In this document: piece after piece, positions 1 to 7,877 of the stretch | Layout of the letters: every line of letters begins with the position of its first letter | Numbering within the stretch: position 1 is the first letter of the stretch | Assembly: GCF_900186585.1 (NCBI RefSeq) | Contig: NZ_FYDD01000004.1 | Location: 310,001-374,000 of the forward strand | Direction of reading: 5' to 3' | From: Massiliimalia timonensis | GTDB taxonomy: Bacteria > Bacillota > Clostridia > Oscillospirales > Ruminococcaceae | DNA length: 64,000 bases | Position numbers and translations under genes: made by a program | The notes under the pieces: generated by a model | The model's input: only the letters and a program-made list of their open reading frames with translations | Told to the model about the DNA's origin: nothing | Database searches by the model: none

Positions 1-2
1 TT

Positions 3-623
3 GTGGGGATGACGGCCAACACCTTAGTGATGGCGCTTTCCCAAACAATTTTACAACTTTGTACGGCAGTGATGGCTGCTTATGCCTTGACCCGTTGGGA
101 TTTTGCGGGATCTAAGCTGATTTATGCTCTTTTTTCCCTGACTTGGCTGGTGCCGTTTCAGGCGATTATGATCCCAAACTATACCACGATCGTGGGGATG
201 GGCTTTCGGGATTCCCTGATGGGGGTGATCGTTCCCAATATGGCCTCCGCCTTTGCGATATTATCCCTGTACCCGTCTTTTAAATCCTTTCCGAAGGCAT
301 TGATCGAGGCGGGGGTAATGGATAAGATGTCTGCCTGCGGGGTGTTGTTTAAGCTGATTCTGCCGAATATCAAATCCAGTATCGTATCCTTGGGGATTCT
401 GCTGTTTATTAATTCCTGGAACGATTACTTTTGGCCTGCTTTGATCATCTCGCAGGGGCAGACTACCCTTCAGCTTGGCCTGCGTTCTTTTATGTCCGCT
501 GAGCTTACTTCGTGGGGACCGCTGATGGCGGCTTCTGTGTTGGCAAGCCTGCCAATCCTGATCCTGTATTTGATCATTCAAAAACAGGTGATCCAATCCT
601 TTGTGAAATGGGGAATTAAATAA
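3..623 (+). CDS. Carbohydrate ABC transporter permease, MalG/UgpE type (5' end cut by window)
   Basis: Inner-membrane permease that would pair with a MalF-type permease lying off the window. Only the C-terminal 206 residues are present; the family is usually about 275, and the reading frame is open at the window edge, so the true start is upstream. The EAA cytoplasmic loop that docks the ATPase is visible around residues 101-125 (EAGVMDKMS...ILPNIKSS), flanked by hydrophobic spans, and the C terminus ends VKWGIK as is usual in this family. Its stop overlaps the next start by one base, and an ATPase follows two genes later, so it belongs to an ABC sugar operon. The substrate cannot be read from the sequence; the neighbouring sugar genes suggest an uncommon monosaccharide or its glycoside. 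Confidence 0.9.
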   Translation: MGMTANTLVMALSQTILQLCTAVMAAYALTRWDFAGSKLIYALFSLTWLVPFQAIMIPNYTTIVGMGFRDSLMGVIVPNMASAFAILSLYPSFKSFPKALIEAGVMDKMSACGVLFKLILPNIKSSIVSLGILLFINSWNDYFWPALIISQGQTTLQLGLRSFMSAELTSWGPLMAASVLASLPILILYLIIQKQVIQSFVKWGIK

Positions 624-1366
624 TGAGAATAACGACACATATCCCAATGGAGGGGCTGATAAACGCCCGCCATTTGGGAGGGTACCGTGCTGGAGATATG
701 CTGACCAGCGATAAGGCGTATATCCGCTGTGAAAATCCGGATAAACTGACCCGGCATGATATGGATGCTTTATATGATTTCGGCATCCGGACGGTAATCG
801 ACCTGAGAAGCCCAGAGGAGGTCGCGCAAAGCGCAAACCCGTTATCCTGTGACGACCGGTTCGATTATCACGGGATCCCGGTATTTTCCACCGACGCTTC
901 TCCGGAAGCGCTGGCGCAGAAAAGAATCGATATGGGCCAGCTTTATATCTATATGGCAGACCATTGTACTGCTTCGTTTTATCAGATCTTTGATACGATT
1001 TTACACAGCCAGGGCGGAGTTTTATTTCACTGTACTGCTGGAAAAGACCGTACCGGGGTTCTGGCCGCGATACTTTTGCTGGCATGCGGCGTGGAAAAGG
1101 ACGATGTCGTGCGGGAATATGCTTTTACGGAGGAACTGCTGCGTCCGCTGGTAAAGCAGTTAGAAAATAATGTTCCAAAGGGCATGGAAAAAGAAAATAT
1201 GCAGGCAATGCTTGCAGCAAAACCGGAATATATTTCTGTTTTTGTGGATCATTTGAACCATACCTATCATGGCGCCAAGGGGTATCTTGCGCATTTGGGC
1301 TTTTCCCAGGAAGAGATCGCCGCATTGTGCCAAAGGCTGGTCAACGAGAAAGAAGGAGTGGCATAG
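623..1366 (+). CDS. DSP-type tyrosine-protein phosphatase (Y_phosphatase3 family)
   Basis: A 247-residue cytosolic phosphatase. The P-loop HCTAGKDRTG (about residues 136-145) is the CX5R signature of the Y_phosphatase3 group, with the general-acid region upstream. The N-terminal part (GLINARHLGGYRA) and the stretch DLRSPEEV also match these proteins, which often sit beside sugar transporters in Firmicutes. The ATG overlaps the permease stop and the following ATPase overlaps its own stop (TAGTG), so all three are translationally coupled. The natural substrate is unknown: it could be a phosphotyrosine, a phosphoinositide or a sugar phosphate. Embedding within an ABC operon makes a small sugar phosphate or transporter control plausible, but that is inference. 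Confidence 0.85.
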   Translation: MRITTHIPMEGLINARHLGGYRAGDMLTSDKAYIRCENPDKLTRHDMDALYDFGIRTVIDLRSPEEVAQSANPLSCDDRFDYHGIPVFSTDASPEALAQKRIDMGQLYIYMADHCTASFYQIFDTILHSQGGVLFHCTAGKDRTGVLAAILLLACGVEKDDVVREYAFTEELLRPLVKQLENNVPKGMEKENMQAMLAAKPEYISVFVDHLNHTYHGAKGYLAHLGFSQEEIAALCQRLVNEKEGVA

Positions 1367-2406
1367 TGAGCAGGATCATTTTACAAGATATAAAAAAGAG
1401 TTTTAAAAAGACCGCGGTTCTCCATGGCATTGATCTGGAGATTCAGGACGGGTCTTTTACCGTTTTGCTGGGACCGTCGGGCTGTGGGAAATCGACCCTG
1501 CTGCGTATTATAGCAGGATTAGAAAAGCAGGATGCCGGCCGGCTGATTATTGGCAATGAGGATGTGTCCGGACTGGAGCCGCAGGACCGGGATATTGCTA
1601 TGGTATTCCAAAATTATGCGCTGTACCCGCATATGAATGTACGCAAAAATATTGAATATGGATTAAAAGCCAAACGGGTGCCAAAAGAGGAACGCCAACA
1701 ACGGATCGACAGCGTTGTGAAATTAGTACAGTTGGAAGACCAACTGGATAAGCTGCCGGCACAGATGTCAGGGGGACAGCGCCAGCGTGTGGCTCTTGCA
1801 AGGGCGATCGTAAAACGGCCAAGGGCTTTTTTGATGGATGAGCCGCTTTCCAATCTGGATGCGAAGCTTCGCAGTCAAATGCGTGTAGAGATCGCGTCTT
1901 TGCATAAACACCTGGGTACGACCTTCCTTTACGTTACCCATGACCAGGTAGAGGCTATGTCTATGGGGACGCATATTGTCGTACTTAACGGGGGCAGCAT
2001 TATGCAGCAGGGAACGCCGCGTGAAATTTACACCAATCCGCAGAACTTGTTTGTGGCGCAGTTTATTGGGTCGCCTCCGGCCAATGTGCTGAAATTTGGG
2101 GATCATTATGCGGCGATTAGACCAGAGGAGATCTATTTTCAGCCCGATGTGGGCCGCAGGTTGACTTTGAAGGGCGAAGTACAGGCGCGGGAGCATCTGG
2201 GCGGCGAAACACTGTATTATGTCATGACAGAATATGGGCGCATGGTAGTAAAGGGCGATCATTTTTGGGATGACGATAGTCAGACCGTTCAAATGTATTT
2301 TTCGGAACAGTCTGTGATGTTTTTCGACCAGCAGGAAAACCGAACAGAGGTACAGCCGGATATCCTTGCTTTGTTCTCTCATAACGCGCAGGAAGCGGTA
2401 TCTTAA
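1366..2406 (+). CDS. ABC transporter ATP-binding protein, MalK/UgpC/MsmX type
   Basis: Cytoplasmic ATPase of 346 residues that powers CUT1-family sugar transporters. Walker A is GPSGCGKS, the signature is MSGGQRQRVALARA, Walker B is RAFLMDEPLSNLD and the switch histidine lies in THDQVEAM. A C-terminal TOBE/regulatory domain follows (residues ~240-346). The GTG at 1366 is chosen because AAGGAG at 1353-1358 sits 7 bases upstream and the GTG overlaps the phosphatase TAG; a longer in-frame reading from 1327 has no ribosome site. MsmX-like ATPases can serve several permease pairs, so this one may energise more than the local transporter. It is the last gene before a clear terminator. Confidence 0.93.
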   Translation: MSRIILQDIKKSFKKTAVLHGIDLEIQDGSFTVLLGPSGCGKSTLLRIIAGLEKQDAGRLIIGNEDVSGLEPQDRDIAMVFQNYALYPHMNVRKNIEYGLKAKRVPKEERQQRIDSVVKLVQLEDQLDKLPAQMSGGQRQRVALARAIVKRPRAFLMDEPLSNLDAKLRSQMRVEIASLHKHLGTTFLYVTHDQVEAMSMGTHIVVLNGGSIMQQGTPREIYTNPQNLFVAQFIGSPPANVLKFGDHYAAIRPEEIYFQPDVGRRLTLKGEVQAREHLGGETLYYVMTEYGRMVVKGDHFWDDDSQTVQMYFSEQSVMFFDQQENRTEVQPDILALFSHNAQEAVS

Positions 2407-2446
2407 CAGTGAAACACATTCTTTACAAAAAAGTAAATGAATAAAA

Positions 2447-2487
2447 AACGCCGGGAACGAGATAAAATAGTGTTCCCGGTGTTTTTA
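2447..2487 (+). terminator. Rho-independent terminator of the ABC operon
   Basis: A 12-bp stem (AACGCCGGGAAC with GTTCCCGGTGTT, one G-T pair) is followed by a run of T. It closes the permease-phosphatase-ATPase operon. Confidence 0.9.
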
Positions 2488-2590
2488 TTAGAAGCGTCGG
2501 AATACCCATCAATTACAAATATAACAGCTCGTGGATCATCATCGGTGCAGGATCTGTCACAAGTTCATTAAGAAAACGAATGAATGATAA

Positions 2591-3115
2591 GGATCTTCGG
2601 GAAAACCGGAGGTTCTCATTTTTCTCCCTTTAGTTTTGTTCGGTATTACTATATTGGCGGCAGGAGGCGCTGTAACGCTGCCAACGCTGGTTTTTGTTCC
2701 ATCAGAAAAGATCATATTTGGCGTACTTACCTTGATCGGGATCAGCATGATCCTGACAGGAGCATTACGCCGTATGCTAGAGAAAATCCCCTATAGGATC
2801 GGAGCAGTGATTTGCTTTCTTCTGTTTTTGATTTTGCGTCCAATCAATGGCGGGTATTTGAATTTTGGGACCGGTAGACTGATGCTGCCGCAGGAATTGT
2901 ACTGCAATGGGTTTTCTGCCTTGCTGGGGCTTCCGAATCCCGGATTCTTTTCGACGGATTATTTTTCTGTTTTGCCGTAGCTGTTTCTGCTTTTAACCGG
3001 TTATGATTTATTCGGTATTGTTGGGAGGATCAGTGAATTTGAAAAAATATGGGGCTTGCCGCAGCAGCCTGTTTTGTATACGGCGTTTTTGGCAGCCAGT
3101 ATGGTTTTGGTCTAG
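2591..3115 (+). pseudogene. Decayed membrane acyltransferase (DUF1624 / HGSNAT-like)
   Basis: The + frame from 2591 has no initiator and carries an internal TAG at 2978-2980, after which coding resumes in the same frame to 3115. The translated text (ILAAGGAVTLPT..., FGVLTLIGISM, then YFSVLP-stop-LFLLLTGYDLFG) follows the pattern of DUF1624 heparan-alpha-glucosaminide N-acetyltransferase-like membrane proteins. In that family PW is expected where the stop lies, so a single TGG to TAG change explains it. The N-terminal third is missing or scrambled (stops in all frames from 2490 to 2590). Family assignment is from memory of the motif pattern. No function is expected. Confidence 0.55.
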
Positions 3116-3150
3116 CTTGCTCCTGTACTGATCAACGAATAACGTCATTT

Positions 3151-3197
3151 AAAGTGAAACCTCTGTTTCCGGCCGGAGATTTCACTTTGAATTTTTT
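3151..3197 (+). terminator. Hairpin with T-tract downstream of the decayed acyltransferase
   Basis: AAAGTGAAA pairs with TTTCACTTT, with a short inner CTC/GAG pair, and is followed by GAATTTTTTA. It probably ended the former gene. The rest of 3198-3634 holds no gene I can support. It is strongly AT-rich from 3380, with an 11-bp AT-only palindrome at 3439-3462, and must contain the promoter of the LacI-led operon. Confidence 0.6.
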
Positions 3198-3634
3198 ATA
3201 AACAAAGCAGGAAAGAAAATAAGGTGGAAATTATACAAGAAGGGTCACGTTATGTTGGTGGATCGTGACGATCGCTAGGATTTTTAAAGATCGACCAGAG
3301 GCGTTGGGGAAGGCGGTCGATCATCGCTGCTCTGTGGTATAAGGAAATTTAATGGATGGATATTAGGAAATATCGCGAAAATAAATCGTTTATTTTGATA
3401 AAAAATAGCAATAATTCATAGCAAATACAATGTATAAATTTTATATAAAAATTTATATAAAATAAATTCCTTTATAGACTTTTAAATATCTATAAACATT
3501 GCAATATAACTAAATTTAATCTGTAAAAATATATGAAATATACAAAATTTATAAATAGAAAATATAAAACAATGAGTTTAATTGAAGTTTTATATAAAAG
3601 ATTTTATAATATAGCCATGACGGGAGAGAAAAGG

Positions 3635-4648
3635 ATGAAAAATAATATTAAAAGGATCAGCGAGTTGACAGGATTTTCTCCGGCTACCATATCAAATGCT
3701 TTAAATAACAAAAGAGGGGTCAACAAGGATACTGCGGAACGCATTTTAAAGGTGGCTCAGGAGATCGGATATGTAAGCAGCGTCAAAGTCAACTCCATTA
3801 AATTCGTGATTTATAAACGGGATGGGCTGGTAGTCGCAGACACGCCTTTTTTTGCGGCGCTTATAGAAGGGGTGGACCAGGCTTGCCGGGATGCAGGCTA
3901 TGATACTGTGATTTATACCATCAACCAGGGAGAGCAGGAGCATAGGCTGCGCATTCAGGACATCATCCGGGACAATTCAGCCGGGATATTGCTTTTGGCA
4001 ACGGAGCTGACAAGAGAGGACATGAAGATATTTGAACACACCCGCTGCCCGTTGGTCGTGATGGATGCTTGGTTTGAAAATATGGCATTTGATACAGTGC
4101 TTGCTAATAACGAGGATTCGGTGAAAGACGCAGTAAATTTCCTGTTTGATAAAGGTCACCGAGAGATAGGATATTTAAGCGGTAATGTTCGTACAAGAAA
4201 TTTCATTGACCGAGGAGCTGGTTACCGAAAGGCGATGGCGGAAAAGAAAGTGCCGTTGAATCCAGATTATCGCGTCCGCTTGACGCCTACAATGGATGGG
4301 GCCTATAAAGATATGTGCCAATACCTTGGAGCTGGGCCGAAGCTTCCCAGCGCGTACATTGCTGATAATGATATTATTGCTTTAGGAGCAATGAAAGCGC
4401 TGAAACAATTTGGGTATAAGATCCCCAAGGATGTTTCTATTATCGGCTTTGACGATCTTCCGTTTTCAGAAATATCTTCCCCCGGGCTGACAACGATCAA
4501 ATTTTTTCAAAAGGAGATGGGAAGGATAGCAGTACAGCGACTGGTTGAAAAAATTAGGACGAGCGGTATGATCAACACAAAAATACAAATCAGCACACAG
4601 TTTGTAGAACGTGAAAGCGTAAAAGATTGTAATAAATATGAAATTTAA
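3635..4648 (+). CDS. LacI-family transcriptional regulator of the sugar operon
   Basis: A DNA-binding repressor or activator of 337 residues. The LacI helix-turn-helix covers residues ~2-47 (RISELTGFSPATISNALNN, then the hinge-side motif AERILKVAQEIGY), followed by a periplasmic-binding-protein-like effector domain (residues ~60-335, e.g. GIIGFDDLPF-type end: SIIGFDDLPFSEISSPGLTT). The ATG at 3635 is favoured over two upstream in-frame ATGs because GGGAGAG at 3622-3628 precedes it and because the family HTH starts about five residues after it. The next gene starts 10 bases after the stop, so the regulator is first in a five-enzyme/binding-protein array and probably autoregulated. Its effector is likely the transported sugar or its phosphate. 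Confidence 0.92.
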   Translation: MKNNIKRISELTGFSPATISNALNNKRGVNKDTAERILKVAQEIGYVSSVKVNSIKFVIYKRDGLVVADTPFFAALIEGVDQACRDAGYDTVIYTINQGEQEHRLRIQDIIRDNSAGILLLATELTREDMKIFEHTRCPLVVMDAWFENMAFDTVLANNEDSVKDAVNFLFDKGHREIGYLSGNVRTRNFIDRGAGYRKAMAEKKVPLNPDYRVRLTPTMDGAYKDMCQYLGAGPKLPSAYIADNDIIALGAMKALKQFGYKIPKDVSIIGFDDLPFSEISSPGLTTIKFFQKEMGRIAVQRLVEKIRTSGMINTKIQISTQFVERESVKDCNKYEI

Positions 4649-4658
4649 AGGAGAGATG

Positions 4659-6068
4659 ATGGATATGTCGAAAATCAAATTGGGGTATGCGCCCACAAGA
4701 AGAGGTATATTTAGTGCGCCGGATGCGGTGAAATACAGAGGATTAACCAAGGAACGGCTGATAGAGCTGGGCGTGGATTTTGTAGACATTGACGATATCA
4801 ATGAAGAAGGGCTTTTGTATAACGATGCGGATATGCAACGTATTCTGGAAAAATTCAAAGCGGAAAAGGTCGACGGTTTGTTCCTGCCGCACTGTAATTT
4901 TGGCACAGAATACGTATGCGCCAGATTGGCTAAGGAGCTGGGGGTACCTGTTTTGCTGTGGGGGCCGCGTGACGAACGCCCGGACGAAAAAGGGATTCGC
5001 CTGCGGGACAGCCAATGTGGACTGTTTGCGACCGGAAAGGTGCTTAGGAGATTCCAGGTCCCGTTTACATATTTAACAAACTGTCGGTTGACTGACCCGG
5101 AGTTTGAACGGGGAGTAAAAGATTTCTTAAAAGTGTGCAACGTGGTAAAAACCTTTTATCATACCAGAATTTTGCAGATAGCGCCGCGCCCGTTTGACTT
5201 TTGGACCACGATGTGTAATGAAGGCGAGCTGCTGGAGCATTTTAATATCCAGCTTTCTCCAATTCCAATGCCAGAACTGACAAAAGCGATCCGGGTCGCA
5301 AAAGAGACTGACCCGGCTGTTGAAGAAACAATGGAATATCTGAGAAAGCACGCGATTTTAGAAGTTAATGAACAAGAATTGAAAAATATTGCCGCTTTAA
5401 AAGTAGCAATGAAAAATTTAGCCGACCTCTATGGCTGCAATGCAATTGCGATCCAATGCTGGAACGCTTTGCAGGATGAAATCGGGATCATGCCCTGTTG
5501 CGCGAATTCATTGCTGACAGAAGAAAAAATACCGGTGGTTTGTGAAACGGATATTCATGGCGCGATCACATCTATCATGGTACAGGCGGCGGCGATGGAT
5601 GAACAGCCGATCTTTTTTGCAGACTGGACTGTTAGGCATCCAGACAATGAAAACGCGGAGTTGTTGCAGCACTGCGGCCCATGGCCTTTCTCGATCGCAC
5701 AGGAAAAGCCAACATTGGGAGTGCCTCTTGCCTTTGATTATCCTGGCTCTGTCCGTGCCTTGGCAAAATACGGAGATGTGACGCTGGCCCGTTTTGATGG
5801 GGATAACGGTGAATATTCGTTATTGCTTGGCAGAGCAAAAGGTGTGGAAGGACCGTACAATAACGGAACTTATTTATGGGTAGAGGTAGAAAATCTGAAA
5901 CGGTTGGAAGCGAAGATCGTGGAAGGGCCATATATCCATCACTGCACAGGGATTTATGCGGATGTGGTCCCGGTATTATATGAAGCATGTAAATATATTA
6001 AGGGGCTGAAGCCGGATCTGTATGACCCGATCGAGGAAGAAATAAAAGCTTACTTAAGAGGAGAATAA
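4659..6068 (+). CDS. L-fucose/L-arabinose isomerase family protein
   Basis: Predicted cytosolic, Mn2+-dependent aldose-ketose isomerase of the FucI/AraA fold, about 469 residues, shorter than classical FucI (near 590). Candidate metal ligands are the Glu and Asp of CETDIHGA (around residue 305) and the His pair in YIHHCTGIYAD near residue 435; the Rossmann-like N-terminal domain contains VDGLFLPHCNFG. AGGAG at 4649-4653 supports the ATG at 4659 (5-base spacer); the ATG at 4665 is an alternative. It lies directly between the LacI gene and the split transketolase, so it should perform the first step, converting an imported aldose to a ketose for the downstream kinase. Some relatives isomerise other sugars, including sulfoquinovose, so the family does not fix the substrate. 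Confidence 0.85.
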   Translation: MDMSKIKLGYAPTRRGIFSAPDAVKYRGLTKERLIELGVDFVDIDDINEEGLLYNDADMQRILEKFKAEKVDGLFLPHCNFGTEYVCARLAKELGVPVLLWGPRDERPDEKGIRLRDSQCGLFATGKVLRRFQVPFTYLTNCRLTDPEFERGVKDFLKVCNVVKTFYHTRILQIAPRPFDFWTTMCNEGELLEHFNIQLSPIPMPELTKAIRVAKETDPAVEETMEYLRKHAILEVNEQELKNIAALKVAMKNLADLYGCNAIAIQCWNALQDEIGIMPCCANSLLTEEKIPVVCETDIHGAITSIMVQAAAMDEQPIFFADWTVRHPDNENAELLQHCGPWPFSIAQEKPTLGVPLAFDYPGSVRALAKYGDVTLARFDGDNGEYSLLLGRAKGVEGPYNNGTYLWVEVENLKRLEAKIVEGPYIHHCTGIYADVVPVLYEACKYIKGLKPDLYDPIEEEIKAYLRGE

Positions 6069-6111
6069 AGGTTCGCTGTAGTTGACTGGTACAGAAAATG
6101 GAGGTATGAAT

Positions 6112-6936
6112 GTGGAAAATTTAAAAGCAAAGTCTTTTGCGCTTAGAAAGGATATTTTAGATATTGTCTATCGTGCAAAAGCAGGGCATATTGGCGGGGA
6201 CTTCAGTGTTTGTGATATTTTAAATGTGCTTTACAATAAACACATGAACGTGACGCCGGAAAATATCCATACCTCAAATCATGACCGTTTTATTCTGAGT
6301 AAGGGCCATTCTGTGGAGGCGCTGTACAGCGTGCTGGCGGATAAAAAATTTTTCCCAAAAGAAGACTTAAAAACGGTTTCGCAATTTCAATCAAAATATA
6401 TCGGCCATCCGAATATCAAAGTAAATGGAATTGAAATGTGTTCAGGGTCTTTGGGACACGGGTTGTCCGTTGCGGTAGGCATGGCGATCGCCGGTAAAAT
6501 GGATCAGGCTGATTATCGTGTATATGTAGTCATGGGCGACGGAGAATTAGCCGAAGGCTCTGTTTGGGAGGGCGCGATGTGCGCAGGACATTATAAGCTA
6601 GATAACTTGACTGCGGTTGTTGACCGTAATAGGCTGCAAATCACCGGCTGTACGGAAGAGGTAATGTCCCAAGACAGCCAAGATGAGCGCTGGGCGAGTT
6701 TTGGCTGGAATGTGCTGCATGCGGCGGGAAATGATGTGGACGCTTTGGATGAGGCCTTTACAAAAGCAAAAGCCTTTCAAGGAAAGCCTACGGTGATCAT
6801 TGCTGACACAACAAAGGGAAGCGGGGTTTCTTTTATGGAAAACCAAGCTGGCTGGCATCACCGAGTGCCAACGCAAGAAGAATATGAAAAGGCGATGGTC
6901 GAATTGGAAGAAAGGAGAGTGGCTGCTTGTGAATAA
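6112..6936 (+). CDS. Transketolase N-terminal subunit (TPP-binding half)
   Basis: Thiamine-diphosphate-binding half of a two-gene transketolase, 274 residues. The TPP motif GDGELAEGSVWEG...VVDRN is complete (GDG at about residue 144), and the family motif around RFILSKGHSVEALY is present. GTG at 6112 is preferred because GGAGG at 6100-6104 is 7 bases upstream; the ATG at 6106 would be only one base from it. The stop is overlapped by the next gene, the matching C-terminal half, by 8 bases. Split transketolases in catabolic operons often act on a pathway-specific ketose phosphate rather than in the general pentose phosphate pathway. With the adjacent kinase and isomerase this is most like an apulose-4-phosphate-type transketolase subunit, but that is inference. 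Confidence 0.92.
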   Translation: MENLKAKSFALRKDILDIVYRAKAGHIGGDFSVCDILNVLYNKHMNVTPENIHTSNHDRFILSKGHSVEALYSVLADKKFFPKEDLKTVSQFQSKYIGHPNIKVNGIEMCSGSLGHGLSVAVGMAIAGKMDQADYRVYVVMGDGELAEGSVWEGAMCAGHYKLDNLTAVVDRNRLQITGCTEEVMSQDSQDERWASFGWNVLHAAGNDVDALDEAFTKAKAFQGKPTVIIADTTKGSGVSFMENQAGWHHRVPTQEEYEKAMVELEERRVAACE

Positions 6937-7858
6937 GGTTGCAAACAAACAGGTGATTTGTGATGTGCTGATGGAACATGCGCAAACAGACCGCAATATT
7001 ATCGTTACATGCAGTGATTCTCGCGGTTCAGCCTCCTTAACAGAATTTGGGAAAAGGTTCCCGGACCAAATGATAGAAGTAGGAATTGCGGAGCAGAGTT
7101 TAGTTTCTGTTTCAGCTGGAATGGCAAAATGCGGAAAAAAGGTGTATGCAGCTTCGCCGGCATGTTTCCTGTCAACAAGGAGTATGGAACAGGTCAAGGT
7201 CGATGTAGCTTATTCTGATACGAATGTGAAACTGATCGGGATTTCCGGAGGGATCAGCTATGGAGCTTTAGGAATGACCCACCATTCTGCACAGGACATT
7301 GCGGCGCTTGCTTCTATACCGAATATGAGGGTATATTTGCCAAGCGATCGGTTTCAGACAAAGGCGCTGATGGAAGCGTTGCTTCAAGATGATAAACCGG
7401 CATATATCCGCGTGGGAAGAAATGCGGTAGATGATGTATATGAAGAGGATGATGTGCCGTTTGTCATGGACCATGCGACCGTTGTTTGCGAAGGGGAGGA
7501 TGTCGCCATTATTGCTTGCGGCGAAATGGTAAGACCCGCTAAAGATGCCGCCAAGCTTTTGAATGAAAAAGGGATCTCTGCGACCGTGTTGGATATGTAT
7601 TGCGTAAAGCCGATCGATAAAGAAGCTGTCATAAAAGCGGCAGGAAAGGCAAAAGCTGTTGTGACTGTGGAAGAACACAGCGCGTATGGCGGATTGGGCT
7701 CCATGGTCACTCAGATCGTTTGCGAGAATTGCCCGAAAAAGGTGGCTGTAATGGCCCTGCCGGATGAACCGGCAGTGGGGGGAAAATCGCAGGAGGTATT
7801 TGATCATTATGGATTGAATGCTCAAACGATTTCTCAAATTGCAGAATCTTTGCTGTGA
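6929..7858 (+). CDS. Transketolase C-terminal subunit (pyrimidine-binding and C domains)
   Basis: Second half of the split transketolase, 309 residues. It carries the catalytic Glu region (MIEVGIAEQSLVSVSAGMA, the EQ pair that activates TPP), the middle Pyr domain and the C-terminal transketolase domain (ACGEMVRPAKDAA...). GTG at 6929 is chosen because AGGAG lies at 6913-6917 and the start overlaps the TAA of the first half, implying coupled translation and 1:1 assembly. Longer upstream in-frame readings run inside the first subunit and are not supported. It acts with the preceding protein to transfer a two-carbon unit between a ketose phosphate and an aldose acceptor. Confidence 0.92.
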   Translation: MNKVANKQVICDVLMEHAQTDRNIIVTCSDSRGSASLTEFGKRFPDQMIEVGIAEQSLVSVSAGMAKCGKKVYAASPACFLSTRSMEQVKVDVAYSDTNVKLIGISGGISYGALGMTHHSAQDIAALASIPNMRVYLPSDRFQTKALMEALLQDDKPAYIRVGRNAVDDVYEEDDVPFVMDHATVVCEGEDVAIIACGEMVRPAKDAAKLLNEKGISATVLDMYCVKPIDKEAVIKAAGKAKAVVTVEEHSAYGGLGSMVTQIVCENCPKKVAVMALPDEPAVGGKSQEVFDHYGLNAQTISQIAESLL

Positions 7859-7877
7859 TAATATCGTGAGGAGTATT

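Noticed and set aside
261-1085. 274-codon minus-strand open frame opposite the permease and phosphatase
   Set aside because: Antisense shadow of two genes with clear motifs; composition is dominated by Arg, Pro and Gln.
3439-3462. AT-only 11-bp palindrome upstream of the LacI gene as an operator
   Set aside because: The surrounding sequence is almost pure A/T, so such symmetry is expected by chance; LacI operators normally have a central CG.
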